DNA from: Candidatus Formimonas warabiya
GTDB lineage: Bacteria > Bacillota > Dehalobacteriia > Dehalobacteriales > Dehalobacteriaceae
DNA length: 64,000 nucleotides
Direction: 5' to 3'
NCBI RefSeq assembly: GCF_002777255.1
Contig: NZ_CP017634.1
Location: 1,004,903-1,068,902, forward strand
Each line of letters opens with the position of its first letter. Positions within the stretch are counted from its first letter, which is position 1. Made by a program: the position numbers and the translations under genes. The notes beneath the pieces were generated by a model that saw only the letters and a list, made by a program, of their open reading frames with translations, was not told the DNA's origin and searched no databases. Below are positions 53,923 to 63,438 of the stretch, one piece after another.

Positions 53923-55245
53923 TTGAAATTTAAAGTAGCTTTCGCGAGTCTAGGCTGTTCAAAAAACCTGGTGGATAGTGAAATTATGTTAGGCTTGCTA
54001 AAGGACCATGGCTATGTGATCACGAACGAATTTGCCCATGCAGATGTGATCATTGTCAATACCTGTGGTTTTATTTTACCGGCAAAACAGGAATCTATTG
54101 ACACCATTTTATCCCTGGCCGAATATAAAATAACTGGAAAATGCAAAATGCTGGTGGTTACCGGTTGCCTGGTGCAAAAATATCGGCAAGAATTGCTGGA
54201 AGAAATCCCGGAAATTGACGGTGTATTGGGAACATCGGATTTTCGAGAGATAGGGACACTTCTGGATACCAAACTAAAATCGTCCTCTCTTCATGATCTG
54301 GATCCGGACCGTTTTTCTTATGAAAATAGATATCTCACAACCCCCAGGCATACGGCATATGTAAAAATTGCCGAAGGCTGCGACAATAGATGTACCTTTT
54401 GCCTGATCCCGGAGTTAAGAGGCGGCTATCAAAGCCGTCCTATGGAGTCGATCATTTTGGAAGCACGAAAGCTGGTTTCCTTAGGTGTTAAAGAAATCAA
54501 TCTTATTGCTCAGGATACCACCTCCTATGGAGAAGACTTATATGGGGAAAGAAAGCTGCCTGAGCTATTGGAAAGACTGGCCCAAGAAAAAATCGCCTGG
54601 ATCCGGGTTTTATATTGTTATCCGGTCCGAATCTCTCCGGAATTACTAAAAGTAATGGGCAAATATCCAAACATTTGCAGATATCTTGACATGCCGATAC
54701 AACACAGTGATGATCATATTTTAAAAAAAATGGGCCGAAAAGAACATCGGGAATTCTTAGAACAACTAATTAAGCGGATCAGAAATACCATGCCGGATAT
54801 TGCTTTACGCACCACCCTGATGGTAGGCTTTCCCGGTGAAACGGAAGAACAATATCAATCCTTACTGGATTTTGTGTCTGAACAAAAATTTGATTGGTTA
54901 GGCGTTTTTACTTATTCACAGGAAGAAGACACTCCTGCTGCCTCCTTGCCGGAGCAGATTCCCGAGCAGATCAAAGAGGACCGCTATCATCGGCTGATGT
55001 CTTTACAAAGCCAAATTTCTCTGGAAGAAAAACAAAAATGGATCGGGAAAACAATTTCTGTATTAATTGAAGGAAAATCCTCAGATAATCCCGAATATTT
55101 TATAGGTCGCTCTCAATATCAGGCCCCGGATGTGGACGGGGTGGTCTTCATAAAAGGGGACTTATTACAAATTGGTGATCTGGTTCAGGTGATCATTACC
55201 GGCGCCGATGTTTATGATTTAATAGGAGAGATCAAAGAAAAATGA
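53923..55245 (+). CDS. rimO: Ribosomal protein S12 methylthiotransferase RimO
   Basis: 440 aa; TTG start after GAGGATGATG. UPF0004 domain FASLGCSKNLVDSEIMLGLL, radical SAM motif EGCDNRCTFCLIPELRGGYQSRP (CxxxCxxC), C-terminal TRAM (VLIEGKSSDNPEYFIGRSQYQAPDVDG). Adds a methylthio group to Asp 88 of S12 with two Fe-S clusters. Overlaps pgsA (ATGA). Confidence 0.95.
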   Translation: MKFKVAFASLGCSKNLVDSEIMLGLLKDHGYVITNEFAHADVIIVNTCGFILPAKQESIDTILSLAEYKITGKCKMLVVTGCLVQKYRQELLEEIPEIDGVLGTSDFREIGTLLDTKLKSSSLHDLDPDRFSYENRYLTTPRHTAYVKIAEGCDNRCTFCLIPELRGGYQSRPMESIILEARKLVSLGVKEINLIAQDTTSYGEDLYGERKLPELLERLAQEKIAWIRVLYCYPVRISPELLKVMGKYPNICRYLDMPIQHSDDHILKKMGRKEHREFLEQLIKRIRNTMPDIALRTTLMVGFPGETEEQYQSLLDFVSEQKFDWLGVFTYSQEEDTPAASLPEQIPEQIKEDRYHRLMSLQSQISLEEKQKWIGKTISVLIEGKSSDNPEYFIGRSQYQAPDVDGVVFIKGDLLQIGDLVQVIITGADVYDLIGEIKEK

Positions 55246-55784
55246 ACCTGGCAAACAAACTTACTTTAGCAAGAATATTTCTCGTTCCCGTGTTTATGCT
55301 GATTCTGCTCACCCGTATTCCCAAATACGGAGACTACCTGGCCGCAATCGTATTTATTATTGCCGCCAGCACGGACGGTTTGGACGGATATATCGCACGT
55401 TCACGGAAACAGATTACAAATTTGGGGAAATTTATGGACCCTTTGGCGGACAAATTGCTTATTTCTGCTGCTTTGATTTCTCTGGTCGAGCTGGGATTAA
55501 TAAAAGCATGGGTCGCCATTATTATTATTAGCCGGGAGTTTGCTGTTACAGGATTAAGAGCGATTGCCGCAGGAGAAGGCGTGATTATTGCGGCTTCAAA
55601 ATTAGGAAAATACAAAACAGTCTCTCAAATCGTTGCTATTGTGGTGATATTGCTTCATGATTTTCCTTTAAGCTTTTGGAAAATTCCTATTGGTTCTTTT
55701 TTGCTTTATATTGCCGTTGGTTTTACCATCGCATCAGGTGTTGATTATTTTCTCAAAGCGAAAAAGCTGCTAAATAATAGTTAA
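55242..55784 (+). CDS. pgsA: CDP-diacylglycerol-glycerol-3-phosphate 3-phosphatidyltransferase
   Basis: 180 aa integral membrane enzyme. Signature DGLDGYIARSRKQITNLGKFMDPLADK (DGxxAR...GxxxDxxxD) near residue 45, and four to five TM segments. Makes phosphatidylglycerol phosphate. Start overlaps the rimO stop. Confidence 0.95.
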   Translation: MNLANKLTLARIFLVPVFMLILLTRIPKYGDYLAAIVFIIAASTDGLDGYIARSRKQITNLGKFMDPLADKLLISAALISLVELGLIKAWVAIIIISREFAVTGLRAIAAGEGVIIAASKLGKYKTVSQIVAIVVILLHDFPLSFWKIPIGSFLLYIAVGFTIASGVDYFLKAKKLLNNS

Positions 55785-55853
55785 AAAGCCCGTAGGGCTT
55801 TTTTCTGTATCCCTCATGTTCACGAAAAAACGCGAAAGGTCGCGTTTTTTTTA
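55783..55853 (+). terminator. Two tandem hairpins after pgsA
   Basis: First AAAAAGCCC-GTA-GGGCTTTTTT at 55783-55805, then AAAAAACGCGA-AAGG-TCGCGTTTTTTTT at about 55825-55851. Both carry T runs. Confidence 0.85.
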
Positions 55854-55929
55854 TTGCCATCCATTTCATAAGGTTTCCTTACACCACACATGGTATACTT
55901 TTGTACATCAGGTTTAGGGGAGTGATGAT

Positions 55930-56442
55930 GTGAAACAACAGTTAAAAAGCGCCGGGTTAACGCTGGTTTTTGCGGGTCTTTTTTTAAGTCTTCTCATTGG
56001 CGGCCAATTTTTCTTTCAAAACTACTACGTTGCTGACCATTTTCAGGAACAATTGTTAAAAATAGATGGGATTAAGAGTGTTCAAATAGGGGATGAAGAC
56101 ATCACCATTACCATGGATGTTGTTAGTAATATTAAAGAGTCCTACCAACAAATTGATAAAATTATATCCAGCAAAAATTACCAGATCATCATTAAAGATA
56201 ACCCTTCTCAACAGTTAAAAGAAGTGGCAGCGGAAAGTGAAACAGCCATTCAGGAGGCAATGACCCGGGGAAACTTTACGGAAATGGAACACTATATTAA
56301 AAACATGGCCCAAAGGCAGGGCATAGAGACGAAAATTTTTGTCGACAGCCAAAGGGTCTTTTTACAGTTTAAATCAAAAGATAAATTTCTTTACCGCATC
56401 CTTGAACGGCCTAACTCAGGCTTGCCAACACTTGGGGAGTAA
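55930..56442 (+). CDS. Unknown membrane-anchored protein next to FtsH-like protease
   Basis: 170 aa; GTG after GGGGAGTGATG. Single N-terminal TM (about residues 9-27, LTLVFAGLFLSLLIGGQFFF) and an outside-facing alpha/beta domain (GIKSVQIGDEDITITMDVVSNIKESYQQIDKII). Followed 13 nt later by the FtsH-like gene, so a partner or adaptor of that protease is plausible. No family recognised. Confidence 0.65.
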   Translation: MKQQLKSAGLTLVFAGLFLSLLIGGQFFFQNYYVADHFQEQLLKIDGIKSVQIGDEDITITMDVVSNIKESYQQIDKIISSKNYQIIIKDNPSQQLKEVAAESETAIQEAMTRGNFTEMEHYIKNMAQRQGIETKIFVDSQRVFLQFKSKDKFLYRILERPNSGLPTLGE

Positions 56443-56455
56443 AGGAGGAATCAAC

Positions 56456-57952
56456 GTGGGGAAAGAGATCGTGATAGGCCTCATCCTATCTCTTGTGATA
56501 TTTATGGGATATTTGGGATATGATATTGTTCCCATTATCGTCTTGAGTATTATGGGTATCGTGATCTATTTTTTACTGGAACGGAAAGGTATTTTAAAAA
56601 ATAATTCCGTAGGAACCGGTATGAGTCATAAGCCCATTGACTTTAATGATATCGGGGGGCAGACTCCGGCAAAACAGGAAATTCAAGAAGCGCTTGAGTT
56701 CATGCGAAAATCCGACCGGTTTAAAGCGATGGGAATTAGGCCGCTGAAAGGAATATTGCTCACCGGCCCTCCCGGGACAGGGAAAACTTTATTGGCGAAA
56801 GCAGCCGCCACGTATACCGATTCGGTTTTTATTACCGCATCCGGCTCTGAATTTATTGAAATGTATGCCGGGGTGGGGGCCCAACGGGTACGCAGTCTTT
56901 TTGAATCCGCAAAAAAGCAGGCCAAAAAATTTAAGAAAAATAGTGCCGTAATTTTTATTGATGAGATTGAAGTTTTGGGGGGAAAACGGGGAAGCCACTC
57001 CAGTCATTTGGAATACGACCAAACCTTAAATCAGTTATTAGTAGAAATGGACGGCATGAAAACGGATCCGGAACTGCAAATTCTTGTGATGGGAGCTACC
57101 AACCGGGCAGATTTAATTGATGCCGCTTTGCTGCGCCCGGGGCGTTTTGATCGCATCGTCAATGTTGACCTGCCTGATGTAACAAGCAGGCTGCAAATTC
57201 TCACCATTCATACGGCAAACAAGCCCCTGGGAGAAGATGTCAGGCTCTCCATGATTGCCAAAGAAACTTTCAGTTTTTCCGGGGCCCAGCTGGAAAGTGT
57301 GTGCAATGAAGCCGCAATTTATGCCATGCGGGAAGAGGCTTCCTTCATCCTGTCCCGCCATTTTAAAGAAGCCATTGATAAGGTGATTATGGGGGAAAAA
57401 GCGGAAAAAAAACCTACCAATGAGGAAAAAAGAAGAATTGCCATTCATGAATCGGGCCATGCCTTCATCAGTGAAACTTTAGAAAAAAATTCCGTGTCCT
57501 ATGTTACCATTACATCAAGAGGGAACGCTTTAGGCTATATGCGGCAGATCCCTGCCTCAGATATTTATCTATACACCAAAGATCATTTATTAAAACAAAT
57601 AAACATCTGTTTAGCCGGCGCCGTGGCAGAAGAAATCCTGATCGGAAATAAAAGCTCAGGTTCCTTAAATGATTTTCGGCAAGCAGTAAAATTAGCCCGC
57701 CAGATCATCGACTGCGGTTTATCCAATTTAGGGATTGTGGACAGTGAATCCATACCCCAGCAGTCCATTCACGACGAGGTACGGGAAATCATTCAGCGGC
57801 AGGAACAGGTTACAGGAGAATTGATAAAGGGAAACTTGGCTGTGTTAAACCGGATGGTTGATTTACTCTTGGAAAATGAGTATATTGCCGGTGAACAATT
57901 ACACGAGTTGTGGGAGAGCAAAAAATCAGCACAGCAGTCGCTCAGTGCCTAA
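56456..57952 (+). CDS. FtsH-like AAA+ metalloprotease (short N-terminus)
   Basis: 498 aa from GTG 56456 after AAGGAGGA. Two close TM segments at about residues 4-42 with almost no extracytoplasmic domain, unlike classic FtsH. AAA module: NDIGGQTPAKQEIQEAL, Walker A GPPGTGKT near 104-111, Walker B VIFIDEIEVLGG near 164-172, sensor NRADLIDAALLRPGRFDR. Zinc site AIHESGHAF (HESGH, about 329-333) and third ligand region LNDFRQAVKLAR. Membrane ATP-dependent protease; substrate unknown. A canonical ftsH is probably elsewhere. Confidence 0.88.
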   Translation: MGKEIVIGLILSLVIFMGYLGYDIVPIIVLSIMGIVIYFLLERKGILKNNSVGTGMSHKPIDFNDIGGQTPAKQEIQEALEFMRKSDRFKAMGIRPLKGILLTGPPGTGKTLLAKAAATYTDSVFITASGSEFIEMYAGVGAQRVRSLFESAKKQAKKFKKNSAVIFIDEIEVLGGKRGSHSSHLEYDQTLNQLLVEMDGMKTDPELQILVMGATNRADLIDAALLRPGRFDRIVNVDLPDVTSRLQILTIHTANKPLGEDVRLSMIAKETFSFSGAQLESVCNEAAIYAMREEASFILSRHFKEAIDKVIMGEKAEKKPTNEEKRRIAIHESGHAFISETLEKNSVSYVTITSRGNALGYMRQIPASDIYLYTKDHLLKQINICLAGAVAEEILIGNKSSGSLNDFRQAVKLARQIIDCGLSNLGIVDSESIPQQSIHDEVREIIQRQEQVTGELIKGNLAVLNRMVDLLLENEYIAGEQLHELWESKKSAQQSLSA

Positions 57953-57975
57953 AAAAAGCCCAAAGGGCTTTTCGG
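57950..57975 (+). terminator. Terminator after the FtsH-like gene
   Basis: AAAAGCCC-AAA-GGGCTTTT starting at the stop codon. A second T-rich hairpin-like stretch follows at about 58014-58050. Confidence 0.75.
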
Positions 57976-58221
57976 GATCCGGGTACCGGAAATAAAACAA
58001 ATACGAAAAAAAATGAGCCGGAACCTTTGGGATCCAGGCTTGTTTTTTTACTATAAAAGTTTCTTTAATCACATATACTAAAAATTAGGTTTGAAAAAAA
58101 GGGATTCATGTCTTCATCGCGAATTTTTCTGAAGATAGCACTTGAGAAGTGGATGACTGTTTCCATCTTTGTGCTGCAAGTTTTTTTATCTATTAGGTGT
58201 TTCCGGTCCCCGGATCCCGTT
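57971..58221. repeat. Inverted-repeat pair (MITE-like) between ftsH-like gene and cinA
   Basis: Left arm 57971-57992 (reads inward from TTCGGGATCCGGGTACCGG) and right arm 58200-58221 (TTTCCGGTCCCCGGATCCCG) are inverted copies with one mismatch over 20 positions. They bound about 250 bp that has no gene. Members of the same repeat family as 36596 and 48288. Confidence 0.6.
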
Positions 58222-58241
58222 GATGGTGGTGAATTTGTAAG

Positions 58242-58733
58242 ATGAAAAATGCTTTGGTCATTGAACAACTCAAAAAAAACAGTTTTACGATCTCTGTTGC
58301 CGAGTCTTGTACCGGTGGACTGCTCAGCGCTGCTTTAACCAGCATTCCGGGAAGCTCCGAATGCTTTGGTTATGGGGCGATTACATACAGCAATCAGGCA
58401 AAGCATGAAACGCTGGGCGTTCCCTGGGAAATACTGCAAGAGTTTGGGGCAGTCAGCTATCAGACTGCTTTTTGGATGGCAAAATGCGTCCGAAAAATAG
58501 CCCAATCCCACTTGGGCGTCTCCATTACAGGTATTGCGGGACCAGCGGGAGGAAGTGAAAGAAAACCTGTCGGTCTTGTTTTTATGGCACTGGCAAAAGA
58601 AGGTTTTTGTGTTGCGCAAAAATATTATTTTCAGGGAGATCGGGAAGAAATAAGAAGGTTAACAGTCAGCCGAGCCCTTGACTTAATTATTCAATATGGA
58701 GTAGTAAATGATGAGAACTTTTATCGCACTTGA
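58242..58733 (+). CDS. CinA C-terminal domain protein (nicotinamide-nucleotide amidase)
   Basis: 163 aa. ISVAESCTGGLLSAALTSIPGSSECFGYGAITYSNQAKHETLGV and SITGIAGPAGGSERKPVGLVFMAL are the PncC/CinA-C signature. Deamidates NMN to NaMN in pyridine recycling. The N-terminal CinA domain (MoaB-like, about 250 aa) is absent, so this is the stand-alone form. Overlaps thpR by about 25 bp; upstream of recA as cinA is in Bacillus. Confidence 0.92.
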   Translation: MKNALVIEQLKKNSFTISVAESCTGGLLSAALTSIPGSSECFGYGAITYSNQAKHETLGVPWEILQEFGAVSYQTAFWMAKCVRKIAQSHLGVSITGIAGPAGGSERKPVGLVFMALAKEGFCVAQKYYFQGDREEIRRLTVSRALDLIIQYGVVNDENFYRT

Positions 58734-59268
58734 ATTAAATTCCCCGGTCCGGGATCAATTGGCCCAAATCTCCGCTCCTTTTTTGGGGAAAAACCGAGAG
58801 ATAAAATGGGTAGCACCGGAAAATCTTCACCTTACCCTTAAATTTTTAGGAGAAATCACTGCAAATCAATGTGAGGGTATCAAGAACGCCCTGAAGGAAA
58901 TCTGTGCCAAACACCATCCTTTTTCATTAACCTTTCAAGGACTAGGAGCATTTCCTCATTTCCGTTCTCCCAAAATCATTTGGGCAGGAGTAAATGATTC
59001 TGCCCCTTTACTGGGACTGGTTAAGGATATCTCTTCCCTCATCAAAGCAGGGGACGGAAAGGACTTTCGCCCTCATATCACATTAGCAAGAATTAAAGAA
59101 AATTCACCCCGCCTTCTTGACGTCATAAAGGATTTGGAAGAAAAACGGAGCCACCTTTTCGGGACCGTAAAAATTGAGGGAATATCCTTCATGGAAAGTG
59201 TCTTAAGACCCGCAGGACCGATCTATCAAAAAATTAGTTTCAGCAAACTTAAAATAGTTGACAACTAA
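58708..59268 (+). CDS. thpR: RNA 2',3'-cyclic phosphodiesterase (2H family)
   Basis: 186 aa; either of two adjacent ATG codons (58708, 58711). The two HxTx motifs are in [12 protein letters not shown] (about residue 45) and [12 protein letters not shown] (about 127). [17 protein letters not shown] is the family start. Opens 2',3'-cyclic phosphate RNA ends; sometimes called 2'-5' RNA ligase. Confidence 0.93.
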   Translation: MMRTFIALELNSPVRDQLAQISAPFLGKNREIKWVAPENLHLTLKFLGEITANQCEGIKNALKEICAKHHPFSLTFQGLGAFPHFRSPKIIWAGVNDSAPLLGLVKDISSLIKAGDGKDFRPHITLARIKENSPRLLDVIKDLEEKRSHLFGTVKIEGISFMESVLRPAGPIYQKISFSKLKIVDN

Positions 59269-59306
59269 TTCCAATACCACGTATAATAGAGTCGAACGTA
59301 TGTTTG
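59258..59306 (+). promoter_or_regulatory. recA promoter with LexA/SOS box
   Basis: TTGACA (59258-59263), 18-nt spacer, TATAAT (59282-59287), then box CGAACGTATGTTTG at 59293-59306, which matches CGAACRNRYGTTYC except for the last base. The -35 lies in the end of thpR. Confidence 0.9.
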
Positions 59307-59324
59307 TGGAGGGGGAATTTAATC

Positions 59325-60362
59325 ATGTCAGATAAATTACGTGCTTTAGATGCAGCGTTAAATCAGATTGAAAGACAGTTTGGCAAAGGGTCTATCATGC
59401 GGCTGGGCGAAGCTTCTACCAAAATGGGTATTGAAGTGATTCCTACAGGCTCCCTGGCACTCGATCTTGCCCTGGGAGTAGGCGGTGTACCTAGAGGCAG
59501 AGTTGTGGAAATATACGGGCCGGAGTCTTCCGGAAAAACCACCGTCGCCCTGCATATTGTGGCTGAAGCCCAAAAGATGGGTGGGAACGCCGCTTTCATC
59601 GATGCCGAACATGCCTTGGATCCTATTTATACGCAAAAATTAGGCGTGGATTTAGATAACTTGCTGGTATCCCAGCCCGACACCGGGGAACAGGCCTTAG
59701 AAATCGCGGAAGCATTGGTCCGAAGCGGGGCCATCGACGTCATTGTCATCGACTCTGTTGCGGCCTTAGTTCCCAGAGCGGAATTAGAAGGAGAGATGGG
59801 AGATGCCCATGTCGGTCTCCAAGCAAGGCTAATGTCCCAGGCCTTAAGAAAGCTTACCGGATCGATCGGAAAATCAAGGACCACCACGATCTTTATCAAT
59901 CAGATCCGGGAAAAGGTGGGCATCATGTTTGGCAACCCGGAAACCACACCGGGGGGACGGGCCCTAAAATTTTATTCCTCGATCCGCATGGAAGTACGCC
60001 GGACGGAAACCCTGAAGCAGGGATCAGAGATGATCGGGAACAGGACAAGAGTAAAAATTGTCAAGAATAAGGTAGCCCCCCCGTTTAAGCAGGCTGAGTT
60101 TGATATTATGTATGGACAAGGGATCTCTAAGGAAGGGAACCTGTTGGATATCGGTACGGACTTAAACATCATTAATAAAAGCGGCTCCTGGTATTCTTAT
60201 GGCGAGGAAAGAATCGGCCAAGGAAGAGAAAACGCCAAGGACTATTTAAAAAGCCACCCGGAAATTTCCCTGGAAATCGAAAAAAAGATCCGGGACTCGG
60301 CTAAGGAATGTAATATGTTAAGCGTAGGTGCTTCCGGCACGCAAGATTCATATGATGAATGA
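59325..60362 (+). CDS. recA: Recombinase RecA
   Basis: 345 aa from ATG 59325 (GGAGGGGG upstream). [29 protein letters not shown], Walker [37 protein letters not shown], loop 2 [26 protein letters not shown]. Strand exchange and LexA co-protease; under an SOS box. Confidence 0.98.
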   Translation: MSDKLRALDAALNQIERQFGKGSIMRLGEASTKMGIEVIPTGSLALDLALGVGGVPRGRVVEIYGPESSGKTTVALHIVAEAQKMGGNAAFIDAEHALDPIYTQKLGVDLDNLLVSQPDTGEQALEIAEALVRSGAIDVIVIDSVAALVPRAELEGEMGDAHVGLQARLMSQALRKLTGSIGKSRTTTIFINQIREKVGIMFGNPETTPGGRALKFYSSIRMEVRRTETLKQGSEMIGNRTRVKIVKNKVAPPFKQAEFDIMYGQGISKEGNLLDIGTDLNIINKSGSWYSYGEERIGQGRENAKDYLKSHPEISLEIEKKIRDSAKECNMLSVGASGTQDSYDE

Positions 60363-60843
60363 TCCATTGAAACAGAAAAATGCTTTGACTTATGCGCTGA
60401 AACTTTTAAATTTGCGCCCCCGTTCCAAAGAAGAGATGAAAAAGGTTCTCGCTGCTCATGACTATCCCGTTGAGGAGATTAATCAGGTTGTTTTCTCCTT
60501 GGTTCAGCTGGATTACTTAAATGACGTAAAATTTATGGAAAGCTGGTGTTATTACCGGAAGCAGATATCTCCCCGGGGCAGATGGTTTGTCAAAAGAGAG
60601 CTTCACGTAAAGGGCATTTCTGTCCAGGATCTGGAAGCCTATTTTGATCATTTTTATTCTTTAGAAGAAGAAAAAGATTGTTTGGATCGCCTCATCCATA
60701 AACAAGCAACCCGAAAAATGGGATCCGGGAATATTTGCGCCGAAACCGAAAAAGAACAGCATAAAATTTTTTCCAGCTTGATGCGGAAAGGCTTTGATCG
60801 GGAACTGATTTTTCAAGCCCTTAACCTGCTACAGCCCAAATAG
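60355..60843 (+). CDS. recX: Regulatory protein RecX
   Basis: 162 aa; start ATG 60355 (or 60352) overlaps the recA end, so translation is coupled. [48 protein letters not shown] is the RecX start; three-helix repeats follow. Limits RecA filament growth. Confidence 0.92.
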   Translation: MNDPLKQKNALTYALKLLNLRPRSKEEMKKVLAAHDYPVEEINQVVFSLVQLDYLNDVKFMESWCYYRKQISPRGRWFVKRELHVKGISVQDLEAYFDHFYSLEEEKDCLDRLIHKQATRKMGSGNICAETEKEQHKIFSSLMRKGFDRELIFQALNLLQPK

Positions 60844-60844
60844 C

Positions 60845-60873
60845 TTGACATTTATGGTAAAAAATAATAGAAT
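60845..60873 (+). promoter_or_regulatory. Promoter of the candidate small RNA
   Basis: TTGACA, 17-nt spacer, TAGAAT directly after the recX stop. Confidence 0.75.
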
Positions 60874-60879
60874 ATTTCT

Positions 60880-61097
60880 GTTGGAACACGGATTAGAATA
60901 GGGTGCCTGATTGCGGGTTAAATATATCTTGAAACTGAGGCATTTGTGATGTGCACGCATAGATGAGAATACATAGTGGTAAATATGTATATTTAAGTGT
61001 GTTCAAAGCAAGGTGAGGTTAAAGACTTATGGTAGTTTGCGACCCCGCAAAACACATCTATATTCTAAATCGCCGAGTTTCTACTCGGTTTTTTTAT
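60880..61097 (+). ncRNA. Candidate structured small RNA, 6S-like
   Basis: About 215-nt transcript with its own promoter and terminator and no reading frame. Closing stem TTGCGGG (about 60913) with CCCGCAA (about 61044); facing unpaired purine/pyrimidine-rich strands form a large central bubble; an upper part can pair through TGCACGCAT with AAGTGTGTTCA and an apical ATACATA / TATGTAT hairpin. A long rod with a central bubble is the 6S RNA plan. Identity not proven; an rny leader is the alternative. Confidence 0.5.
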
Positions 61098-61098
61098 T
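61073..61098 (+). terminator. Terminator of the candidate small RNA
   Basis: CCGAG-TTTCTA-CTCGG stem followed by a run of nine T. Confidence 0.8.
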
Positions 61099-61164
61099 GT
61101 CAGGAAAGAAATAAATAACAAATTAATACAAATTAACAGGGACTAGGAGGTGAAAAAACAAGTT

Positions 61165-62700
61165 GTGTTGTACTATGCAATTGATATTTTATTAGGCATC
61201 GCAATTGGATTTTGTGTAGGATATTTTCTCAGAAAAAGTTTAGCGGAAGCTAAAATAAGTACGGCGGAAGAAGCCGCCAAAAAAATAGTTGAAGAAGCGA
61301 ATAAAGAAGCGGAAGCAAAAAAACGGGAAGCCTTGGTAGAAGCAAAAGAAGAAATTCATCGCATGCGTTCGGAAGCAGACAGAGAAAATAAAGATCGCCG
61401 CAACGAACTTACCCGTCTGGAGCGCCGCATCCTTCAAAAAGAAGAGACTCTCGACAGAAAAACGGAGGCCATTGAACGCAAGGAAGAATCTCTCAATAAA
61501 AAAGATCAGGAGATCGAGAACCGGTTAAACACGATATCCGAGCTGCAAGTACAAAAAGTAGCTGAATTAGAGCGCTTATCCGGTATGACTTCCGAAGAAG
61601 CGAAAGAAATACTTCTGTCCAACGTGGAAGAAGAGATTAAACATGAAACAGCCATGTTAATCAAAGAAATTGAGACCAAGGCAAAAGAAGAAGGGGAAAA
61701 GAAGGCAAAAGAGATCATTACCCAGGCCATCCAAAGGGTTGCTGCAGATCACGTAGCAGAGACCACTGTTTCAGTTGTTGCTCTGCCCAACGATGAAATG
61801 AAGGGAAGAATTATCGGCCGCGAAGGGCGAAACATTCGCACCCTGGAAACCCTAACCGGAATCGATCTTATTATTGACGATACTCCGGAAGCTGTTATTT
61901 TATCAGGTTTTGACCCGGTACGCAGGGAAGTTGCCCGGGTAGCCCTGGAAAAATTAATTTTGGATGGTCGAATTCACCCTGCTCGTATCGAAGAAATGGT
62001 GGAAAAATCTCAAAAAGAAGTTGACCAAAGAATTCGTGAAGAAGGGGAACAGGCCACTTTTGAAACAGGGGTGCACGGCTTACATCCCGAACTTGTAAAA
62101 TTATTAGGAAGATTAAAATTTCGCACCAGCTATGGTCAGAATGTCCTGAAGCACTCCATTGAGGTTGCCCACTTAGCAGGAGTCATGGCAGCGGAACTGG
62201 GGGCAGACGTTCAACTGGCAAAACGGGCCGGACTTCTGCACGATTTAGGTAAAGCTGTTGACCATGAGGTAGAAGGTCCTCATGTCACGATTGGGGCAGA
62301 TTTGGCCAAAAAATACCGGGAGACACCGGACATTATTCATGCTATTGCAGCCCACCACGGAGATATCGAAACCAAAACCATTGAGGCTGCTCTCGTACAA
62401 GCTGCCGATGCCGTTTCTGCGGCACGACCCGGGGCACGAAGGGAAACCCTGGAATCCTATATTAAGCGTTTGGAAAAGCTGGAAGAGATTGCGGATTCCT
62501 TTGAAGGAGTGGAAAAAGCTTTTGCGATCCAGGCCGGACGGGAAATCAGAATTATGGTAAAACCGGAAAAAGTTGATGACGTATATTCGGTAAGATTGGC
62601 AAGAGATATCGTCAAGAAAATTGAATCCGAGCTTGAATATCCAGGTCAGATTAAGGTTGTAGTGATCAGAGAGACACGAGCTGTTGACTATGCGAAATAA
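61165..62700 (+). CDS. rny: Ribonuclease Y
   Basis: About 511 aa. The frame opens at GTG 61150, but that codon lies inside the AGGAGGTG site; GTG 61165 or TTG 61168 is more likely. N-terminal TM ([20 protein letters not shown]), coiled coil to about residue 185, KH domain ([31 protein letters not shown]), HD domain with [17 protein letters not shown]. Membrane-bound endonuclease that starts mRNA decay. Confidence 0.96.
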   Translation: MLYYAIDILLGIAIGFCVGYFLRKSLAEAKISTAEEAAKKIVEEANKEAEAKKREALVEAKEEIHRMRSEADRENKDRRNELTRLERRILQKEETLDRKTEAIERKEESLNKKDQEIENRLNTISELQVQKVAELERLSGMTSEEAKEILLSNVEEEIKHETAMLIKEIETKAKEEGEKKAKEIITQAIQRVAADHVAETTVSVVALPNDEMKGRIIGREGRNIRTLETLTGIDLIIDDTPEAVILSGFDPVRREVARVALEKLILDGRIHPARIEEMVEKSQKEVDQRIREEGEQATFETGVHGLHPELVKLLGRLKFRTSYGQNVLKHSIEVAHLAGVMAAELGADVQLAKRAGLLHDLGKAVDHEVEGPHVTIGADLAKKYRETPDIIHAIAAHHGDIETKTIEAALVQAADAVSAARPGARRETLESYIKRLEKLEEIADSFEGVEKAFAIQAGREIRIMVKPEKVDDVYSVRLARDIVKKIESELEYPGQIKVVVIRETRAVDYAK

Positions 62701-62734
62701 CCGTTTTTAGGAATGGTTCAACTGAATCACGGAG

Positions 62735-62768
62735 AGGGAGACTCTGTTTAGTGTTCTCCCTTTTCTAT
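62735..62768 (+). terminator. Terminator after rny
   Basis: AGGGAGA / TCTCCCT stem with a 13-nt loop, then TTTTC. Confidence 0.7.
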
Positions 62769-62789
62769 TTGGAAAAAAACATCTTCTCC

Positions 62790-62798
62790 TGGTATAAT
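62790..62798 (+). promoter_or_regulatory. Extended -10 promoter
   Basis: TGGTATAAT, a TGn extended -10, about 95 nt upstream of the next gene. No clear -35. Confidence 0.55.
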
Positions 62799-62892
62799 AT
62801 AACTTGTCATAGGCAGGGGAGAAAAGCAGGAATTTTTGTGGCAAGTGACGAATGTCAATACGACTTTTGCGTAACTAAAGGTGGTGCTACTT

Positions 62893-63411
62893 TTGTCAAT
62901 TAAATATAAAAATGGAGATGACGTATCTGATAGTATCGGCTTGCTCATCTCTATTTTGGTGCGTTATCCGGAAGTCGGAACGATCAATTTTGATCCCCAA
63001 TCCCATGAACTACGCTTAACTTTTATCATGGCAGGGATCCTTGACCACAATGATTTCACCGGATTTAACCAAATAATCACGGACTCCATTAACATCTATC
63101 ATCAGTTGGAAAGAATTAAACCTCAGGTTTTTTCCACTGAATGGCACCAGAATGATCAATATACCATTCTTGATGTAAAAAGAGATGTGGATACTTTATC
63201 CAGACATGAAATCTCCTTTATCGTGGAATTATTTCAAACCCATTTTGAAAATTCTCTCATCATTGATAACAATGATGATGTCTGGGAGGAAGATCTTCAA
63301 ATACAAGAGGAGCTCATTGGCCATATGTTAGAAAACCTGAAAAATGGTATGCCGGACAAAAAATTAATTGCTTATCGGGAGGAAGGCAAGGTACTGGTTT
63401 TTAATAAATAG
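62893..63411 (+). CDS. Unknown conserved-looking protein between rny and ymdB
   Basis: 172 aa; TTG 62893 is 6 nt after AAAGGTGGTG. Acidic, soluble: SIGLLISILVRYPEVGTINFDPQSHELRLTFIMAG, then a helical C-terminal half (WEEDLQIQEELIGHMLENLKNG). No family recognised. Sits between two RNA-metabolism genes with its own promoter. Confidence 0.7.
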   Translation: MSIKYKNGDDVSDSIGLLISILVRYPEVGTINFDPQSHELRLTFIMAGILDHNDFTGFNQIITDSINIYHQLERIKPQVFSTEWHQNDQYTILDVKRDVDTLSRHEISFIVELFQTHFENSLIIDNNDDVWEEDLQIQEELIGHMLENLKNGMPDKKLIAYREEGKVLVFNK

Positions 63412-63438
63412 TCCTTTTTTGCTAGGAGGATTTCATTT

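Noticed and set aside
60718..60732. GGGATCCGGGAA inside recX, identical to part of the intergenic repeat family
   Set aside because: Lies in coding sequence with normal RecX reading; only 12 bases shared and no longer match, so likely chance.
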